Shown here one piece after another: positions 1 to 11,836 of a stretch of DNA of 36,179 nt. Under the pieces are notes generated by a model that ran no database searches, was not told the DNA's origin, and was given only the letters and a program-made list of their open reading frames with translations. The position numbers and the translations under genes were made by a program. Numbering within the stretch: the first letter of the stretch is position 1; each line of letters begins with the position of its first letter. The stretch covers positions 1-36,179 of the forward strand of contig NW_003137278.1 in the NCBI RefSeq assembly GCF_000003605.2. The letters run 5' to 3'. This DNA comes from Saccoglossus kowalevskii. Lineage: Eukaryota; Hemichordata; Enteropneusta; Harrimaniidae.

Positions 1-630
1 CTTCCCATGTATTGTCTTCAGTTTTACCTGTCTGGCCACCTCGCCTTCTCATGTATTGTCTTCAGTATTACCTGTCTGGCCAGCCTCGCCTTCTCATGTA
101 TTGTCTTCAGTGTCACCTGTCTGGTCACCCTCACTTTCCCATGTATTGTCTTCAGTATTACCTGTCTGGCCACCCTCGCCTTCTCATGTATTTTCTTCAG
201 TATCACCTGACTTGCCACCCTCGCCTTCTCATGTATTGTCTTCAGTATTACATGTCTGGCCACCCACGCCTTCTCATGTATTGTATTCAGTATTACCTGT
301 CTGGCCACACTCGCCTTCTCATGTATTGTCTTCAGTATTACCTGTCTGGCCACCCTCGCCTTCCCATGTATTGTCTTCAGTGTCACCTGTCTGGCCACCC
401 TCGCCTTCTCATATATTGTCTTCAGTATTACCTATCTGGCCACCCTCGCCTTCTCATATATTGTCTTCAGTATTACCTGTCTGGCCACTCACGCCTTCCC
501 ATGTATTGTCTTCAGTGCCACCTGTCTCGCCACCCTCGCCTTCCCATGTAGTGTCTTCAGTATTACTTGTCTGGCCAGCATCGCCTTCTCATGTATTGTC
601 TTCAGTATTACCTGTCTGGCCACCCTCGCC

Positions 631-675
631 TTCCCATGTATTGTCTTCAGTATTACCTGTCTGGCCACCCTCGCC
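631..675. repeat. Exact consensus monomer (reference unit)
   Basis: This unit carries the commonest base at every position and can serve as the type monomer. Its composition is C16, T16, G7, A6 on the plus strand. It contains one CpG (unit bases 42-43), one TGGCCA palindrome (MscI/HaeIII type), and GTCTTC (the complement of GAAGAC). Most units keep the last two sites, so digestion at them should give a ladder with 45-bp steps. In the three plus frames it reads MYCLQYYLSGHPRLP, HVLSSVLPVWPPSPS and CIVFSITCLATLAFP with no stop. On the minus strand two frames are open and one is closed by TAA. Confidence 0.95.
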
Positions 676-720
676 TTCCCATGTATTTTATTCAGTATTA
701 CCTATCTGGCCACCATCGCC
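676..720. repeat. P-type unit (TATTTTATTCAG variant), 18 copies
   Basis: In this subtype the core reads TATTTTATTCAG in place of TATTGTCTTCAG. It is usually followed by CCTATCTGGCCACCATCGC and by a unit with ATTATCTG. Unit starts are 676, 4095, 5804, 6074, 6299, 8910, 11477, 11702, 13051, 14536, 17866, 24078, 24303, 27047, 27317, 30602, 32948 and 35339. The 11,477 copy differs (TTTTATCCAG). The change creates AATAAA on the minus strand in 17 of the 18. P units commonly sit three units before a CTAACTGG unit (676 before 811, 13,051 before 13,186, 14,536 before 14,671), so they are part of a larger ordered block. Confidence 0.9.
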
Positions 721-810
721 TTTCCATGTATTGTCTTCAGTATTATCTGTCTGGCCACCCTCGCCTTCCCATGTATTGTCTTCAGTGTCACCTGTCTGGC
801 CACCCTCGCC

Positions 811-1080
811 TTCCCATGTATTGTCTTCAGTGTCACCTAACTGGCCATACTCACTTTCCCATGTATTGTCTTCAGTATTACCTGTCTGGCCACCCTCACT
901 TTCTCGTGTATTGTCTTCAGTATTACCTGTCTGGCCACCCTCACTTTCCCATGTATTGTCTTCAGTATTACCTGTCTGGCCACCCTTGCCTTCCCATGTA
1001 TTGTCTTCAGTATTACCTGTCTGGCCACCCTCGCCTTGTCATGTATTGTCTTCAGTATTACCTGTCTGGCCACCCTCACT
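811..1080. repeat. T-to-B module: CTAACTGG unit then CTTGTCATG unit five units later
   Basis: The T unit carries GTGTCACCTAACTGGCC and ends CCATACTCACT. The B unit begins TTGTCATG. T starts are 811, 4229, 6434, 7154, 11837, 13186, 14671, 16966, 18001, 24438, 27182, 27452 and 35475. B starts are 1036, 6659, 7379, 12062, 13546, 14896, 17191, 24798, 27677, 29027 and 35700. T to B is exactly 225 bp in eight cases and 360 bp in two (13,186 and 24,438), where three units are duplicated. The units between them are also ordered: a TCTCGTG unit is second and a CCCTTGCC unit third. A degenerate T unit (ACATAACAGG) lies at 9,045. The T unit supplies TAA in one plus frame. Confidence 0.93.
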
Positions 1081-1350
1081 TTCCCATGTATTGTCTTCAG
1101 TATTACCTGTCTGGCCAGCCTCGCCTTCCCATGTATTGTCTTCAGTATTACCAGTCTGGCCACCCTCGCCTTCTCATGTATTGTCTTCAGTATTACCTGT
1201 CTGGCCACCCTCACTTTCCCATGTATTGTCTTCAGTATTACCTGTCTGGCCAGCCTCGCCTTCCCATGTATTGTCTTCAGTATTACCTCTCTGGCCAGCC
1301 TCGCCTTCCCATGTATTGTCTTCAGTATTACCTGTCTGGCCATCCTCGCC

Positions 1351-1710
1351 TTTCCATGTATTGTCTTCAGTGTTACCTATCTGGCCACTCTCGCCTTCTC
1401 ATGTATTGTCTTCAGTATTACCTGTCTGGCCACCCTCACTTTCCCATGTATAGTCTTCAGTATTACCTGTCTGGTCAGCCTCGCCTTCCCATGTATTGTC
1501 TTCAGTATTACCTGTCTGGCCACCCTCGCCTTCCCATGTATTGTCTTCAGTATTACCTGTCTGGCCAGCCTCGCCTTCTCATGTATTGTCTTCAGTATTG
1601 CCTGGCTGGCCAGCCTCGCCTTCTCATGTATTTTCTTCAGTGTCACCTGTCTGGCCACCCTCGCCTTCCCATGTATTATCTTCAGTATTACCTATCTGGC
1701 CACCCTCGCC
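1351..1710. repeat. Eight-unit cassette with TATAG and ATTGCCTGGCTGG units
   Basis: The order of units is GTGTTACCTATCTGG, a TTCTC unit, GTATAGTCTTC, two plain units, ATTGCCTGGCTGG, TATTTTCTTCAGTGTCACC, then TATTATCTTCAG. The diagnostic TATAG unit starts at 1441, 5039, 10667, 18720, 19395, 23313, 28712, 31147, 32183 and 34529, so there are ten copies, some altered at an edge. It is the unit that places TAG in the HVLSS plus frame. It is often followed by a unit with GGCTACCCTCGCC and another with GGTCACCCTCAGTTTCCC, so the cassette belongs to a longer ordered block. Confidence 0.88.
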
Positions 1711-2183
1711 TTCCCATGTATTGTCTTCAGTATTACCTGTCTGGCCAGCTTCGCCTTCTCATGTATTATCTTCAGTATTACCTATCTGGCCACCCTCGCC
1801 TTCCCATGTATTGTCTTCAGTATTACCTGTCTGGCCACCCTCGCCTTCCCATGTATTGTCTTCAGTATTACCTGTCTGGCTACCCTCGCCTTCTCATGTA
1901 TTGTCTTCAGTATTACCTGTCAGGCCACCCTCGCCTTCTCATGTATTGTCTTCAGTGTCACCTGTCTGGTCACCCTCAGTTTCCCATGTATTGTCTTCAG
2001 TATTACCTGTCTGGCCACCCTCACTTTCCCATGTATTGTCTTCAGTATTACCTGTCAGGCCACCCTCGCCTTCTCATGTATTGTCTTCAGTGTCACCTGT
2101 CTGGCCACCCTCACTTTCCCATGTATTGTCTTCAGTATTACCTGTCCGGCCACCCTCACTTTCCCATGTATTGTCTTCAGTAA

Positions 2184-2896
2184 TACCTGTCTGGCCACCC
2201 TCACTTTCCCATGTATTGTCTTCAGTGTCACTTGTCTGGCCACCCTCGCCTTCCCATGTATTGTCTTCAGTATTACCTGTCTGGCCACCCTCACCTTTTC
2301 ATGTATTGTCTTCAGTATTACCTGTCTGGCCACCCTCACTTTCCCATGTATTGTCTTCAGTATTACCTGTCTGGCCACCCTCACTTTCCCATGTTTTGTC
2401 TTCAGTATTACCTGTCTGGCCACCCTAACTTTCTCATGTATTGTCTTCAGTATTACCTGTCTAGCCACCAACGCCTTCCCATGTATTGTCTTCAGTATTA
2501 CCTGTCTGTCCACCCTCGCCTTCCCAAGTATTGTCTTCAGTATTACCTGTCTGGCCATCCTCACTTTCTCATGTATTGTCGTCAGTATTACCTGTCTGGC
2601 CACCTCGCCTTCCCATGTATTGTCTTTAGCATTACCTGTCTGGCCACGCTCGCCTTCCCATGTATTGTCTTCAATATTACCTGTCTGGCCACCCGCACTT
2701 TCCCATGTATTGTCTTTAGTATTACCTGTCTGGCCACCCTCGCCATCCCATGTATTGTCTTCAGTATTACCTGTCTGGCCACCCTCGCCTTCTCATGTAT
2801 TGTCTTCAGTGTCACCTGTCTGGTCACCCTCAGTTTCCCATGTATTGTCTTCAGTATTACCTGTCTGGCCACCCTCACTTTCCCATGTATTGTCTT
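2184..2896. repeat. 713-bp block, copy 1 (partner 15,864-16,576)
   Basis: This block matches 15,864-16,576 at an offset of 13,680 bp (304 units). I see two mismatches, at 2,527 and 2,674. Shared rare changes include CATGTTTTGTC, CACCCTAACTTTC, CTAGCCACCAACGCC, ATTGTCGTCAG, a 1-bp deletion near 2,603 and GTCTTTAGC. A more diverged relative lies around 20,100-20,420. Confidence 0.93.
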
Positions 2897-5800
2897 CAGT
2901 ATTACCTGTCAGGCCACCCTCGCCTTCTCATGTATTGTCTTTAGTGTCACCTGTCTGGCCACCCTCACTTTCCCATGTATTGTCTTCAGTATTACCTGTC
3001 TGGCCACCCTCACTTTCCCATGTATTGTCTTCAGTATTACCTGTCTGGCCACCCTCACTTTCAAATGTATTGTCTTCAGTATTACCTGTCAGGCCACCCT
3101 CGCCTTCTCATGTATTGTCTTCAGTGACACCTGTCTGGCCACCCTCACTTTCCCATGTATTGTCTTCAGTATTACCTGTCTGGCCACCCTCGCCTTCTCA
3201 TGTATTGTCTTCAGTATTACCTGTCTGGCCACCCTCACTTTCCCATGTATTGTCTTCAGTATTACCTGTCTGGCCAGCCTCGCCTTCCCATGTATTGTCT
3301 TCAGTATTACCTGTCTGGCCACCCTCGCCTTCCCATGTATTGTCTTCAGTATTACCTGTCTGGCCAGCCTCGCCTTCCCATGTATTGTCTTCAGTGTTAC
3401 CTATCTGGCCACCCTCGCCTTCTCATGTATTTTCTTCAGTATTACCTGTCTGGCCACCCTCACTTTCCCATGTATTGTCTTCAGTATTACCTGTCTGGCC
3501 ACCCTCGCCTTCTCATGTATTGTCTTCAGTATTACCTGTCTGGCCAGCCTCGCCTTCTCATGTATTGTCTTCAGTGTCACCTGTCTGGTCACCCTCACTT
3601 TCCCATGTATTGTCTTCAGTATTACCTGTCTGGCCACCCTCGCCTTCTCATGTATTGTCTTCAGTATTACCTGTCTTGCCACCCTCGCCTTCTCATGTAT
3701 TGTCTTCAGTATTACATGTCTGGCCACCCACACCTTCTCATGTATTGTCTTCAGTATTACCTGTCTGGCCAGCCTCGCCTTCCCATGTATTGTCTTCAGT
3801 GTCACCTGTCTGGCCACCCTCGCCTTCTCATATATTGTCTTCAGTATTACCTATCTGGCCACCCTCGCCTTCTCATATATTGTCTTCAGTATTACCTGTC
3901 TGGCCACCCTCGCCTTCCCATGTATTGTCTTCAGTGCCACCTGTCTGGCCACCCTCGCCTTCCCATGTAGTGTCTTCAGTATTACTTGTCTGGCCAGCAT
4001 CGCCTTCTCATGTATTGTCTTCAGTATTACCTGTCTGGCCACCCTCACTTTCCCATGTATTGTCTTCAGTGTCACTTGTCTGGCCACCCTCGCCTTCCCA
4101 TGTATTTTATTCAGTATTACCTATCTGGCCACCATCGCCTTTCCATGTATTGTCTTCAGTATTATCTGTCTGGCCACCCTCGCCTTCCCATGTATTGTCT
4201 TCAGTGTCACCTGTCTGGCCACCTCGCCTTCCCATGTATTGTCTTCAGTGTCACCTAACTGGCCATACTCACTTTCCCATGTATTGTCTTCAGTATTACC
4301 TGTCTGGCCACCCTCACTTTCTCATGTATTGTCTTCAGTATTACCTGTCTGGCCACCCTCGCCTTCCCATGTATTGTCTTCAGTATTACCTGTCTGGCCA
4401 CCCTCGCCTTCCCATGTATTGTCTTCAGTATTACCTGTCTGGCCACCCTCGCCTTCCCATGTATTGTCTTCAGTATTACCTGTCTGGCCACCCTCGCCTT
4501 CCCATGTATTGTCTTCAGTATTACCTGTCTGGCCACCCTCGCCTTCTCATGTATTGTCTTCAGTATTACCTGTCTGGCCACCCTCACCTTCCCATGTATT
4601 GTCTTCAGTATTACCTGTCTGGCCACCCTCGCCTTCTCATGTATTGTCTTCAGTGTCACCTGTCTGGCCACCCTCACCTTCCCATGTATTGTCTTCAGTA
4701 TTACCTGTCTGGCCACCCTCACCTTCTCATGTATTGTCTTCAGTATTACCTGTCTGGCCACCCTCGCCTTCCCATGTATTGTCTTCAGTATTACCTGTCT
4801 GGCCACCATCACATTCCCATGTATTGTCTTCAGTATTACCTGTCTGGCCACCCTCGCCTTCCCATGTATTGTCTTCAGTATTACCTGTCTGGCCAGCCTC
4901 GCGTTCATATGTATTGTCTTCAGTATTACCTGTCTGGCCATCCTCGCCTTTCCATGTATTGTCTTCAGTGTTACCTATCTGGCCACTCTCGCCTTCTCAT
5001 GTATTGTCTTCAGTATTACCTGTCTGGCCACCCTCACTTTCCCATGTATAGTCTTCAGTATTACCTATCTGGCCAGCCTCGCCTTCCCATGTATTGTCTT
5101 CAGTATTATCTGTCTGGCCACCCTCGCCTTCCCATGTATTGTCTTCAGTATTACCTGTCTGGCCAGCCTCGCCTTCTCATGTATTGTCTTCAGTTTTGCC
5201 TGGCTGGCCAGCCTCGCCTTCTCATGTATTTTCTTCAGTGTCACCTGTCTGGCCACCCTCGCCTTCCCATGTATTATCTTCAGTATTACCTATCTGGCCA
5301 CCCTCGCCTTCCCATGTATTGTCTTCAGTATTACCTGTCTGGCCAGTCTCGCCTTCTCATGTATTATCTTCAGTATTACCTATCTGGCCACCCTCGCCTT
5401 CCCATGTATTGTCTTCAGTATTACCTGTCTGGCCACCCTTGCCTTCCCATGTATTGTCTTCAGTATTACCTGTCTGGCTACCCTCGCCTTCTCATGTATT
5501 GTCTTCAGTGTCACCTGTCTGGTCACCCTCAGTTTCCCATGTATTGTCTTCAGTATTACCTGTCTGGCCACCCACACTTTCCCATGTATTGTCTTCAGTA
5601 TTACCTGTCAGGCCACCCTCGCCTTCTCATGTATTGTCTTCAGTGTCACCTGTCTGGCCACCCTCACTTTCCCATGTATTGTCTTCAGTATTACCTGTCC
5701 GGCCACCCTCACTTTCCCATGTATTGTCTTCAGTATTACCTGTCTGGCCACCCTCGCCTTCTCATGTATTGTCTTCAGTGTCACCTGTCTGGCCACCCTC

Positions 5801-6433
5801 GCCTTCCCATGTATTTTATTCAGTATTACCTATCTGGCCACCATCGCATTTCCATGTATTGTCTTCAGTATTATCTGTCTGGCCACCCTCGCCTTCCCAT
5901 GTATTGTCTTCAGTATTACCTGTCTGGCCAGCCTCGCCTTCCCATGTATTGTCTTCAGTATTACCTGTCTGGCCACCCTCGCCTTCCCATGTATTGTCTT
6001 CAGTATTACCTGTCTGGCCAGCCTCGCCTTCCCATGTATTGTCTTCAGTATTACCTGTCTGGCCACCCTCGCCTTCCCATGTATTTTATTCAGTATTACC
6101 TATCTGGCCACCATCGCATTTCCATGTATTGTCTTCAGTATTATCTGTCTGGCCACCCTCGCCTTCCCATGTATTGTCTTCAGTATTACCTGTCTGGCCA
6201 CCCTCGCCTTCTCATGTATTGTATTCAGTATTACCTTTCTGGCCACCCCCGCCTTCCCATGTATTGTCTTCAGTATTACCTGTCTGGCCACCCTCGCCTT
6301 CCCATGTATTTTATTCAGTATTACCTATCTGGCCACCATCGCCTTTCCATGTATTGTCTTCAGTATTATCTGACTGGCCACCCTCGCCTTCCCATGTATT
6401 GTCTTCAGTGTCACCTGTCTGGCCACCCTCGCC

Positions 6434-7873
6434 TTCCCATGTATTGTCTTCAGTGTCACCTAACTGGCCATACTCACTTTCCCATGTATTGTCTTCAGTA
6501 TTACCTGTCTGGCCACCCTCACTTTCTCGTGTATTGTCTTCAGTATTACCTGTCTGGCCACCCTCACTTTCCCATGTATTGTCTTCAGTATTACCTGTCT
6601 GGCCACCCTTGCCTTCCCATGTATTGTCTTCAGTATTACCTGTCTGGCCACCCTCGCCTTGTCATGTATTGTCTTCAGTATTACCTGTCTGGCCACCCTC
6701 ACTATCCCATGTATTGTCTTCAGTATTACCTGTCTGGCCAGCCTCGCCTTCCCATGTATTGTCTTCAGTATTACCAGTCTGGCCACCTTCGCCTTCCCAT
6801 GTATTGTCTTCAGTATTACCTGTCTGGCCAGCCTCGCCTTCCCATGTATTGTCTTCAGTGTTACCTATCTGGCCACCCTCGCCTTCTCATGTATTGTCTT
6901 CAGTATTACCTGTCTGGCCACCCTCACTTTCCCATGTATTGTCTTCAGTATTACCTGTCTGGCCAGCCTCGCCTTCCCATGTATTGTCTTCAGTTTTACC
7001 TGTCTGGCCACCCTCGCCTTCTCATGTATTGTCTTCAGTATTACCTGTCTGGCCAGCCTCGCCTTCTCATGTATTGTCTTCAGTGTCACCTGTCTGGTCA
7101 CCCTCACTTTCCCATGTATTGTCTTCAGTATTACCTGTCTGGCCACCCTCGCCTTCTCATGTATTGTCTTCAGTGTCACCTAACTGGCCATACTCACTTT
7201 CCCATGTATTGTCTTCAGTATTACCTGTCTGGCCACCCTCACTTTCTCGTGTATTGTCTTCAGTATTACCTGTCTGGCCACCCTCACTTTCCCATGTATT
7301 GTCTTCAGTATTACCTGTCTGGCCACCCTTGCCTTCCCATGTATTGTCTTCAGTATTACCTGTCTGGCCACCCTCGCCTTGTCATGTATTGTCTTCAGTA
7401 TTACCTGTCTGGCCACCCTCACTATCCCATGTATTGTCTTCAGTATTACCTGTCTGGCCAGCCTCGCCTTCCCATGTATTGTCTTCAGTATTACCAGTCT
7501 GGCCACCTTCGCCTTCCCATGTATTGTCTTCAGTATTACCTGTCTGGCCAGCCTCGCCTTCCCATGTATTGTCTTCAGTGTTACCTATCTGGCCACCCTC
7601 GCCTTCTCATGTATTGTCTTCAGTATTACCTGTCTGGCCACCCTCACTTTCCCATGTATTGTCTTCAGTATTACCTGTCTGGCCAGCCTCGCCTTCCCTT
7701 GTATTGTCTTCAGTTTTACCTGTCTGGCCACCCTCGCCTTCTCATGTATTGTCTTCAGTATTACCTGTCTGGCCAGCCTCGCCTTCTCATGTATTGTCTT
7801 CAGTGTCACCTGTCTGGTCACCCTCACTTTCCCATGTATTGTCTTCAGTATTACCTGTCTGGCCACCCTCGCC
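6434..7873. repeat. 720-bp tandem duplication (16 units x 2)
   Basis: Bases 6,434-7,153 and 7,154-7,873 are adjacent direct copies of 16 units. I find two differences: CCC/CTC in the first unit, and A at 6,979 against T at 7,699. Each copy begins with the T unit and holds a B unit, an ACTATCCC variant, an ACCAGTCTGG unit and a TTTTACC unit. A shorter third match lies at about 16,651-17,325. The near identity indicates a recent duplication relative to the spread between random units. Confidence 0.93.
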
Positions 7874-8010
7874 TTCTCATGTATTTTCTTCAGTATCACC
7901 TGTCTTGCCACCCTCGCCTTCTCATGTATTGTCTTCAGTATTACATGTCTGGCCAAACACGCCTTCTCATGTATTCTCTTCAGTATTACCTGTCTTGCCA
8001 CCCTCGCCTT
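7379..8010. repeat. About 630-bp block, copy 1 (partner 29,027-29,658)
   Basis: This block shares an unusual linked series with 29,027-29,658: CTTGTCATG, CACTATCCC, ACCAGTCTGGCCACCTTCG, TTCCCTTG with TTTTACC, GCCAAACACGCC, and TATTCTCTTCAG. By eye only about two mismatches are present (near 29,300 and 29,475). The match breaks near 8,010, just before an extra G at 8,041-8,043. Confidence 0.85.
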
Positions 8011-10437
8011 CTCATGTATTGTCTTCAGTATTACCTGTCTGGGCCACCCTCGCCTTCCCATGTATTGTCTTCAGTATTACCTGTCTGGCCACCCTCGCCT
8101 TCTCATGTGTTGTCTTCACTGTCACCTGTCTGGTCACCCTCACTTTCCCATGTATTGTCTTCAGTATTACCTGTCTGGCCACCCTCACTTTCCCATGTAT
8201 TGTCTTCAGTATTACCTGTCTGGCCAGCCTCGCCTTCCCATGTATTGTCTTCAGTATTACCTGACTGGTCACCCCCGCCTTCTCATGTATTGTCTTCAGT
8301 ATTACCTGTCTGGCCACCCTCACTTTCCCATGTATTGTCTTCAGTATTACCTTTCTCGCCAGCCACGCCTTCCCATGTATTGTCTTCAGTATTACCTGTC
8401 TGGCCACCCTCGCCTTCCCATGTATTGTCTTCAGTATTACCTGTCTGGCCACGCTCGCCTTCCCATGTATTGTCTTCAGTATTACCTGTCTGGCCACCCG
8501 CACTTTCCCATGTATTGTCTTTAGTATTACCTGTCTGGCCACCCTCGCCATCCCATGTATTTTCTTCAGTATTACCTGTCTGGCCACCCTCGCCTTCTCA
8601 TGTATTGTCTTCAGTGTCACCTGTCTGGTCACCCTCAGTTTCCCATGTATTGTCTTCAGTATTACCTGTCTGGCCACCCTCACTTTCCCATGTATTGTCT
8701 TCAGTATTACCTGTCAGGCCACCCTCGCCTTCTCATGTATTGTCTTCAGTGTCACCTGTCTGGCCACCCTCACTTTCCCATGTATTGTCTTCAGTATTAC
8801 CTGTCTGGCCACCCTCACTTTCCCATGTATTGTCTTCAGTATTACCTGTCTGGCCACCCTCGCCTTCCCATGTATTGTCTTCAGTATTACCTGTCTGGCC
8901 ACCCTCGCCTTCCCATGTATTTTATTCAGTATTACCTATCTGGCCACCATCGCCTTTCCATGTATTGTCTTCAGTATTATCTGTCTGGCCACCCTCGCCT
9001 TCCCATGTATTGTCTTCAGTGTCACCTGTCTGGCCACCCTCGCCTTCCCATGTATTGTCTTCAGTGTCACATAACAGGCCATACTCACTTTCCCATGTAT
9101 TGTCTTCAGTATTACCTGTCTGGCCACCCTCACTTTCTCGTGTATTGTCTTCAGTATTACCTGTCTAGCCACCCTCACTTTCCCATGTATTGTCTTCAGT
9201 ATTAGCTGTCTGGCCACCCTTGCCTTCCCATGTATTGTCTTCATATTACCTGTCTGGCCACCCTCGCCTTCTCATGTATTGTCTTCAGTATTACCTGTCT
9301 GGCCACCCTCACTTTCCCATGTATTGTCTTCAGTATTACCTGTCTGGCCAGCCTCGCCTTCCCACGTATTGTCTTCAGTATTACCTGTCTGGGCACCCTC
9401 GCCTTCCCATGTATTGTCTTCAGTATTACCTGTCTGGCCAGCCTCGCCTTCCCATGTATTGTCTTCAGTGTTACCTATCTGGCCACCCTCGCCTTCTCAT
9501 GTATTGTCTTCAGTATTACCTGTCTGGCCACCCTCACTTTCCCATGTATTGTCTTCAGTATTACCTGTCTGGCCAGCCTCGCCTTCCCATGTATTGTCTT
9601 CAGTATTACCTGTCTGGCCACCCTCGCCTTCTCATGTATTGTCTTCAGTATTACCTGTCTGGCCAGCCTCGCCTTCTCATGTATTGTCTTCAGTGTCACC
9701 TGTCTGGTCACCCTCACTTTCCCATGTATTGTCTTCAGTATTACCTGTCTGGCCACCCTCGCCTTCTCATGTATTGTCTTCAGTATTACCTGTCTTGCCA
9801 CCCTCGCCTTCTCATGTATTGTATTCAGTATTACCTGTCTGGCCACTCTCGACTTCCATGTATTGTCTTCAGTATTACCTGTCTGGCCACCCTCGCCTTC
9901 CCATGTATTGTCTTCAGTGTCACCTGTCTGGCCACCCTCGCCTGCTCATATATTGTCTTCAGTATTACCTATCTGGCCACCCTCGCCTTCTCATATATTG
10001 TCTTCAGTATTACCTGTCTGGCCACCCTCGCCTTCCCATGTATTGTCTTCAGTGCCACCTGTCTGGCCACCCTCGCCTTCCCATGTAGTGTCTTCAGTAT
10101 TACTTGTCTGGCCAGCATCGCCTTCTCATGTATTGTCTTCAGTATTACCTGTCTGGCCACCCTCGCCTTCCCATGTATTGTCTTCAGTGTCACTTGTCTG
10201 GCCACCCTCGCCTTCCCATGTATTGTCTTCAGTATTACCTGTCTGGCCACCCTCACCTTTTCATGTATTGTCTTCAGTATTACCTGTCTGGCCACCCTCA
10301 CTTTCTCATGTATTGTCTTCAGTATTACGTGTCTGGCCACCTTCGCCTTCCCATGTATTGTCATCAGTATTACCTGTCTGGCCACCCTCACTTTCCCATG
10401 TATTGTCTTCAGTATTACCTGTCTGGCCACCCTCACT

Positions 10438-10486
10438 TTCCCATGTATTTATTGTCTTCAGTATTACCTGTCTGGCCAGCCACGCC
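10438..10486. repeat. 49-bp unit with 4-bp insertion (TATTTATTG), four copies in window
   Basis: This unit reads CATGTATTTATTGTCTTC, a 4-bp gain relative to CATGTATTGTCTTC. The same insertion occurs in units starting 23,084, 30,918 and 34,300, each preceded by a CACTTTCCC boundary. Three are followed by CCAGCCACGCC and one (30,918) by CCACCCTCGCC. It is the only indel longer than 1 bp seen and is shared by descent among related blocks. A unit with GTCATCAG lies nearby upstream in three cases (10,348; 22,768 and 22,994; 34,120). Confidence 0.9.
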
Positions 10487-11836
10487 TTCCCATGTATTGT
10501 CTTCAGTATTACCTGTCTGGCCACCCTCGCCTTCCCATGTATTGTCTTCAGTATTACCTGTCTGGCCATCCTCGCCTTTCCATGTATTGTCTTCAGTGTT
10601 ACCTAACTGGCCACTCTCGCCTTCTCATGTATTGTCTTCAGTATTACCTGTCTGGCCACCCTCACTTTCCCATGTATAGTCTTCAGTATTACCTGTCTGG
10701 CCAGCCTCGCCTTCCCATGTATTGTCTTCAGTATTACCTGTCTGGCCACCCTCGCCTTCCCATGTATTGTCTTCAGTATTACCTGTCTGGCCAGCCTCGC
10801 CTTCTCATGTATTGTCTTCAGTATTGCCTGGCTGGCCAGCCTCGCCTTCTCATGTATTTTCTTCAGTGTCACCTGTCTGGCCACCCTTGCCTTCCCATGT
10901 ATTATCTTCAGTATTACCTATCTGGCCACCCTCGCCTTCCCATGTATTGTCTTCAGTATTACCTGTCTGGCCACCCTCGCCTTCCCATGTATTATTTTCA
11001 GTATTACCTATCTGGCCACCCTCGCCTTCCCATGTATTATCTTCAGTATTACCTATCTGGCCACCCTCGACTTCCCATGTATTGTCTTCAGTATTACCTG
11101 TCTGGCCACCCTCGCCTTCCCATGTATTGTCTTCAGTATTACCTGTCTGGCTACCCTCGCCTTCTCATGTATTGTCTTCAGTGTCACCTGTCTGGTCACC
11201 CTCAGTTTCCCATGTATTGTCTTCAGTATTACCTGTCTGGCCACCCTCACTTTCCCATGTATTGTCTTCAGTATTACCTGTCAGGCCACCCTCGCCTTCT
11301 CATGTATTGTCTTCAGTGTCACCTGTCTGGCCACCCTCACTTTCCCATGTATTGTCTTCAGTATTACCTGTCCGGCCACCCTCACTTTCCCATGTATTGT
11401 CTTCAGTATTACCTGTCTGGCCACCCTCGCCTTCTCATGTATTGTCTTCAGTGTCACCTGTCTGGCCACCCTCGCCTTCCCATGTATTTTATCCAGTATT
11501 ACCTATCTGGCCACCATCGCATTTCCATGTATTGTCTTCAGTATTATCTGTCTGGCCACCCTCGCCTTCCCATGTATTGTCTTCAGTATTACCTGTCTGG
11601 CCAGCCTCGCCTTCCCATGTATTGTCTTCAGTATTACCTGTCTGGCCACCCTCGCCTTCCCATCTATTGTCTTCAGTATTACCTGTCTGGCCACCCTCGC
11701 CTTCCCATGTATTTTATTCAGTATTACCTATCTGGCCACCATCGCCTTTCCATGTATTGTCTTCAGTATTATCTGTCTGGCCACCCTCGCCTTCCCATGT
11801 ATTGTCTTCAGTGTCACCTGTCTGGCCACCCTCGCC
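10487..11836. repeat. Long higher-order block, copy 1 (partners 23,133-24,437 and 34,349-35,474)
   Basis: From the 4-bp insertion unit to the next T unit, three regions share one order: plain units, TATAG cassette, TATTATC units, GGCTACCC, GGTCACCCTCAGT, GTCAGGCC, GTCCGGCC (absent from the third), P unit, T unit. Their lengths are 30, 29 and 25 units (the last plus 1 bp), so the block is conserved in order but has gained or lost whole units internally. For example, this copy has one extra TATTATTTTCAG-type unit relative to 23,133. Confidence 0.82.

Larger units (their letters stand above)
1..945. repeat. Higher-order block, copy A (paralogue of 12,376-13,320)
   Basis: Twenty-one consecutive units match those starting at 12,377, at a constant offset of 12,375 bp (275 units). 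I count about five base differences by eye (for example in units starting 451, 541, 721, 856 and 901). Both copies share rare private features: TCAGTTTTACC in the first unit, a 1-bp C deletion near base 39 (12,413-12,414 in the partner), the ACCTGACTTGCC unit at 181, two consecutive CATATATTG units at 406 and 451, CATGTAGTG at 541, and CTAACTGG at 811. Such linked rare variants mark a segmental copy rather than independent mutation. Confidence 0.9.

Noticed and set aside
631-675. Internal sub-repeat of the monomer: GTATT at unit bases 8-12 and again at 20-24.
   Set aside because: Only five bases match, with a further loose GTCT match. This is too short to support origin from a smaller ancestral repeat.
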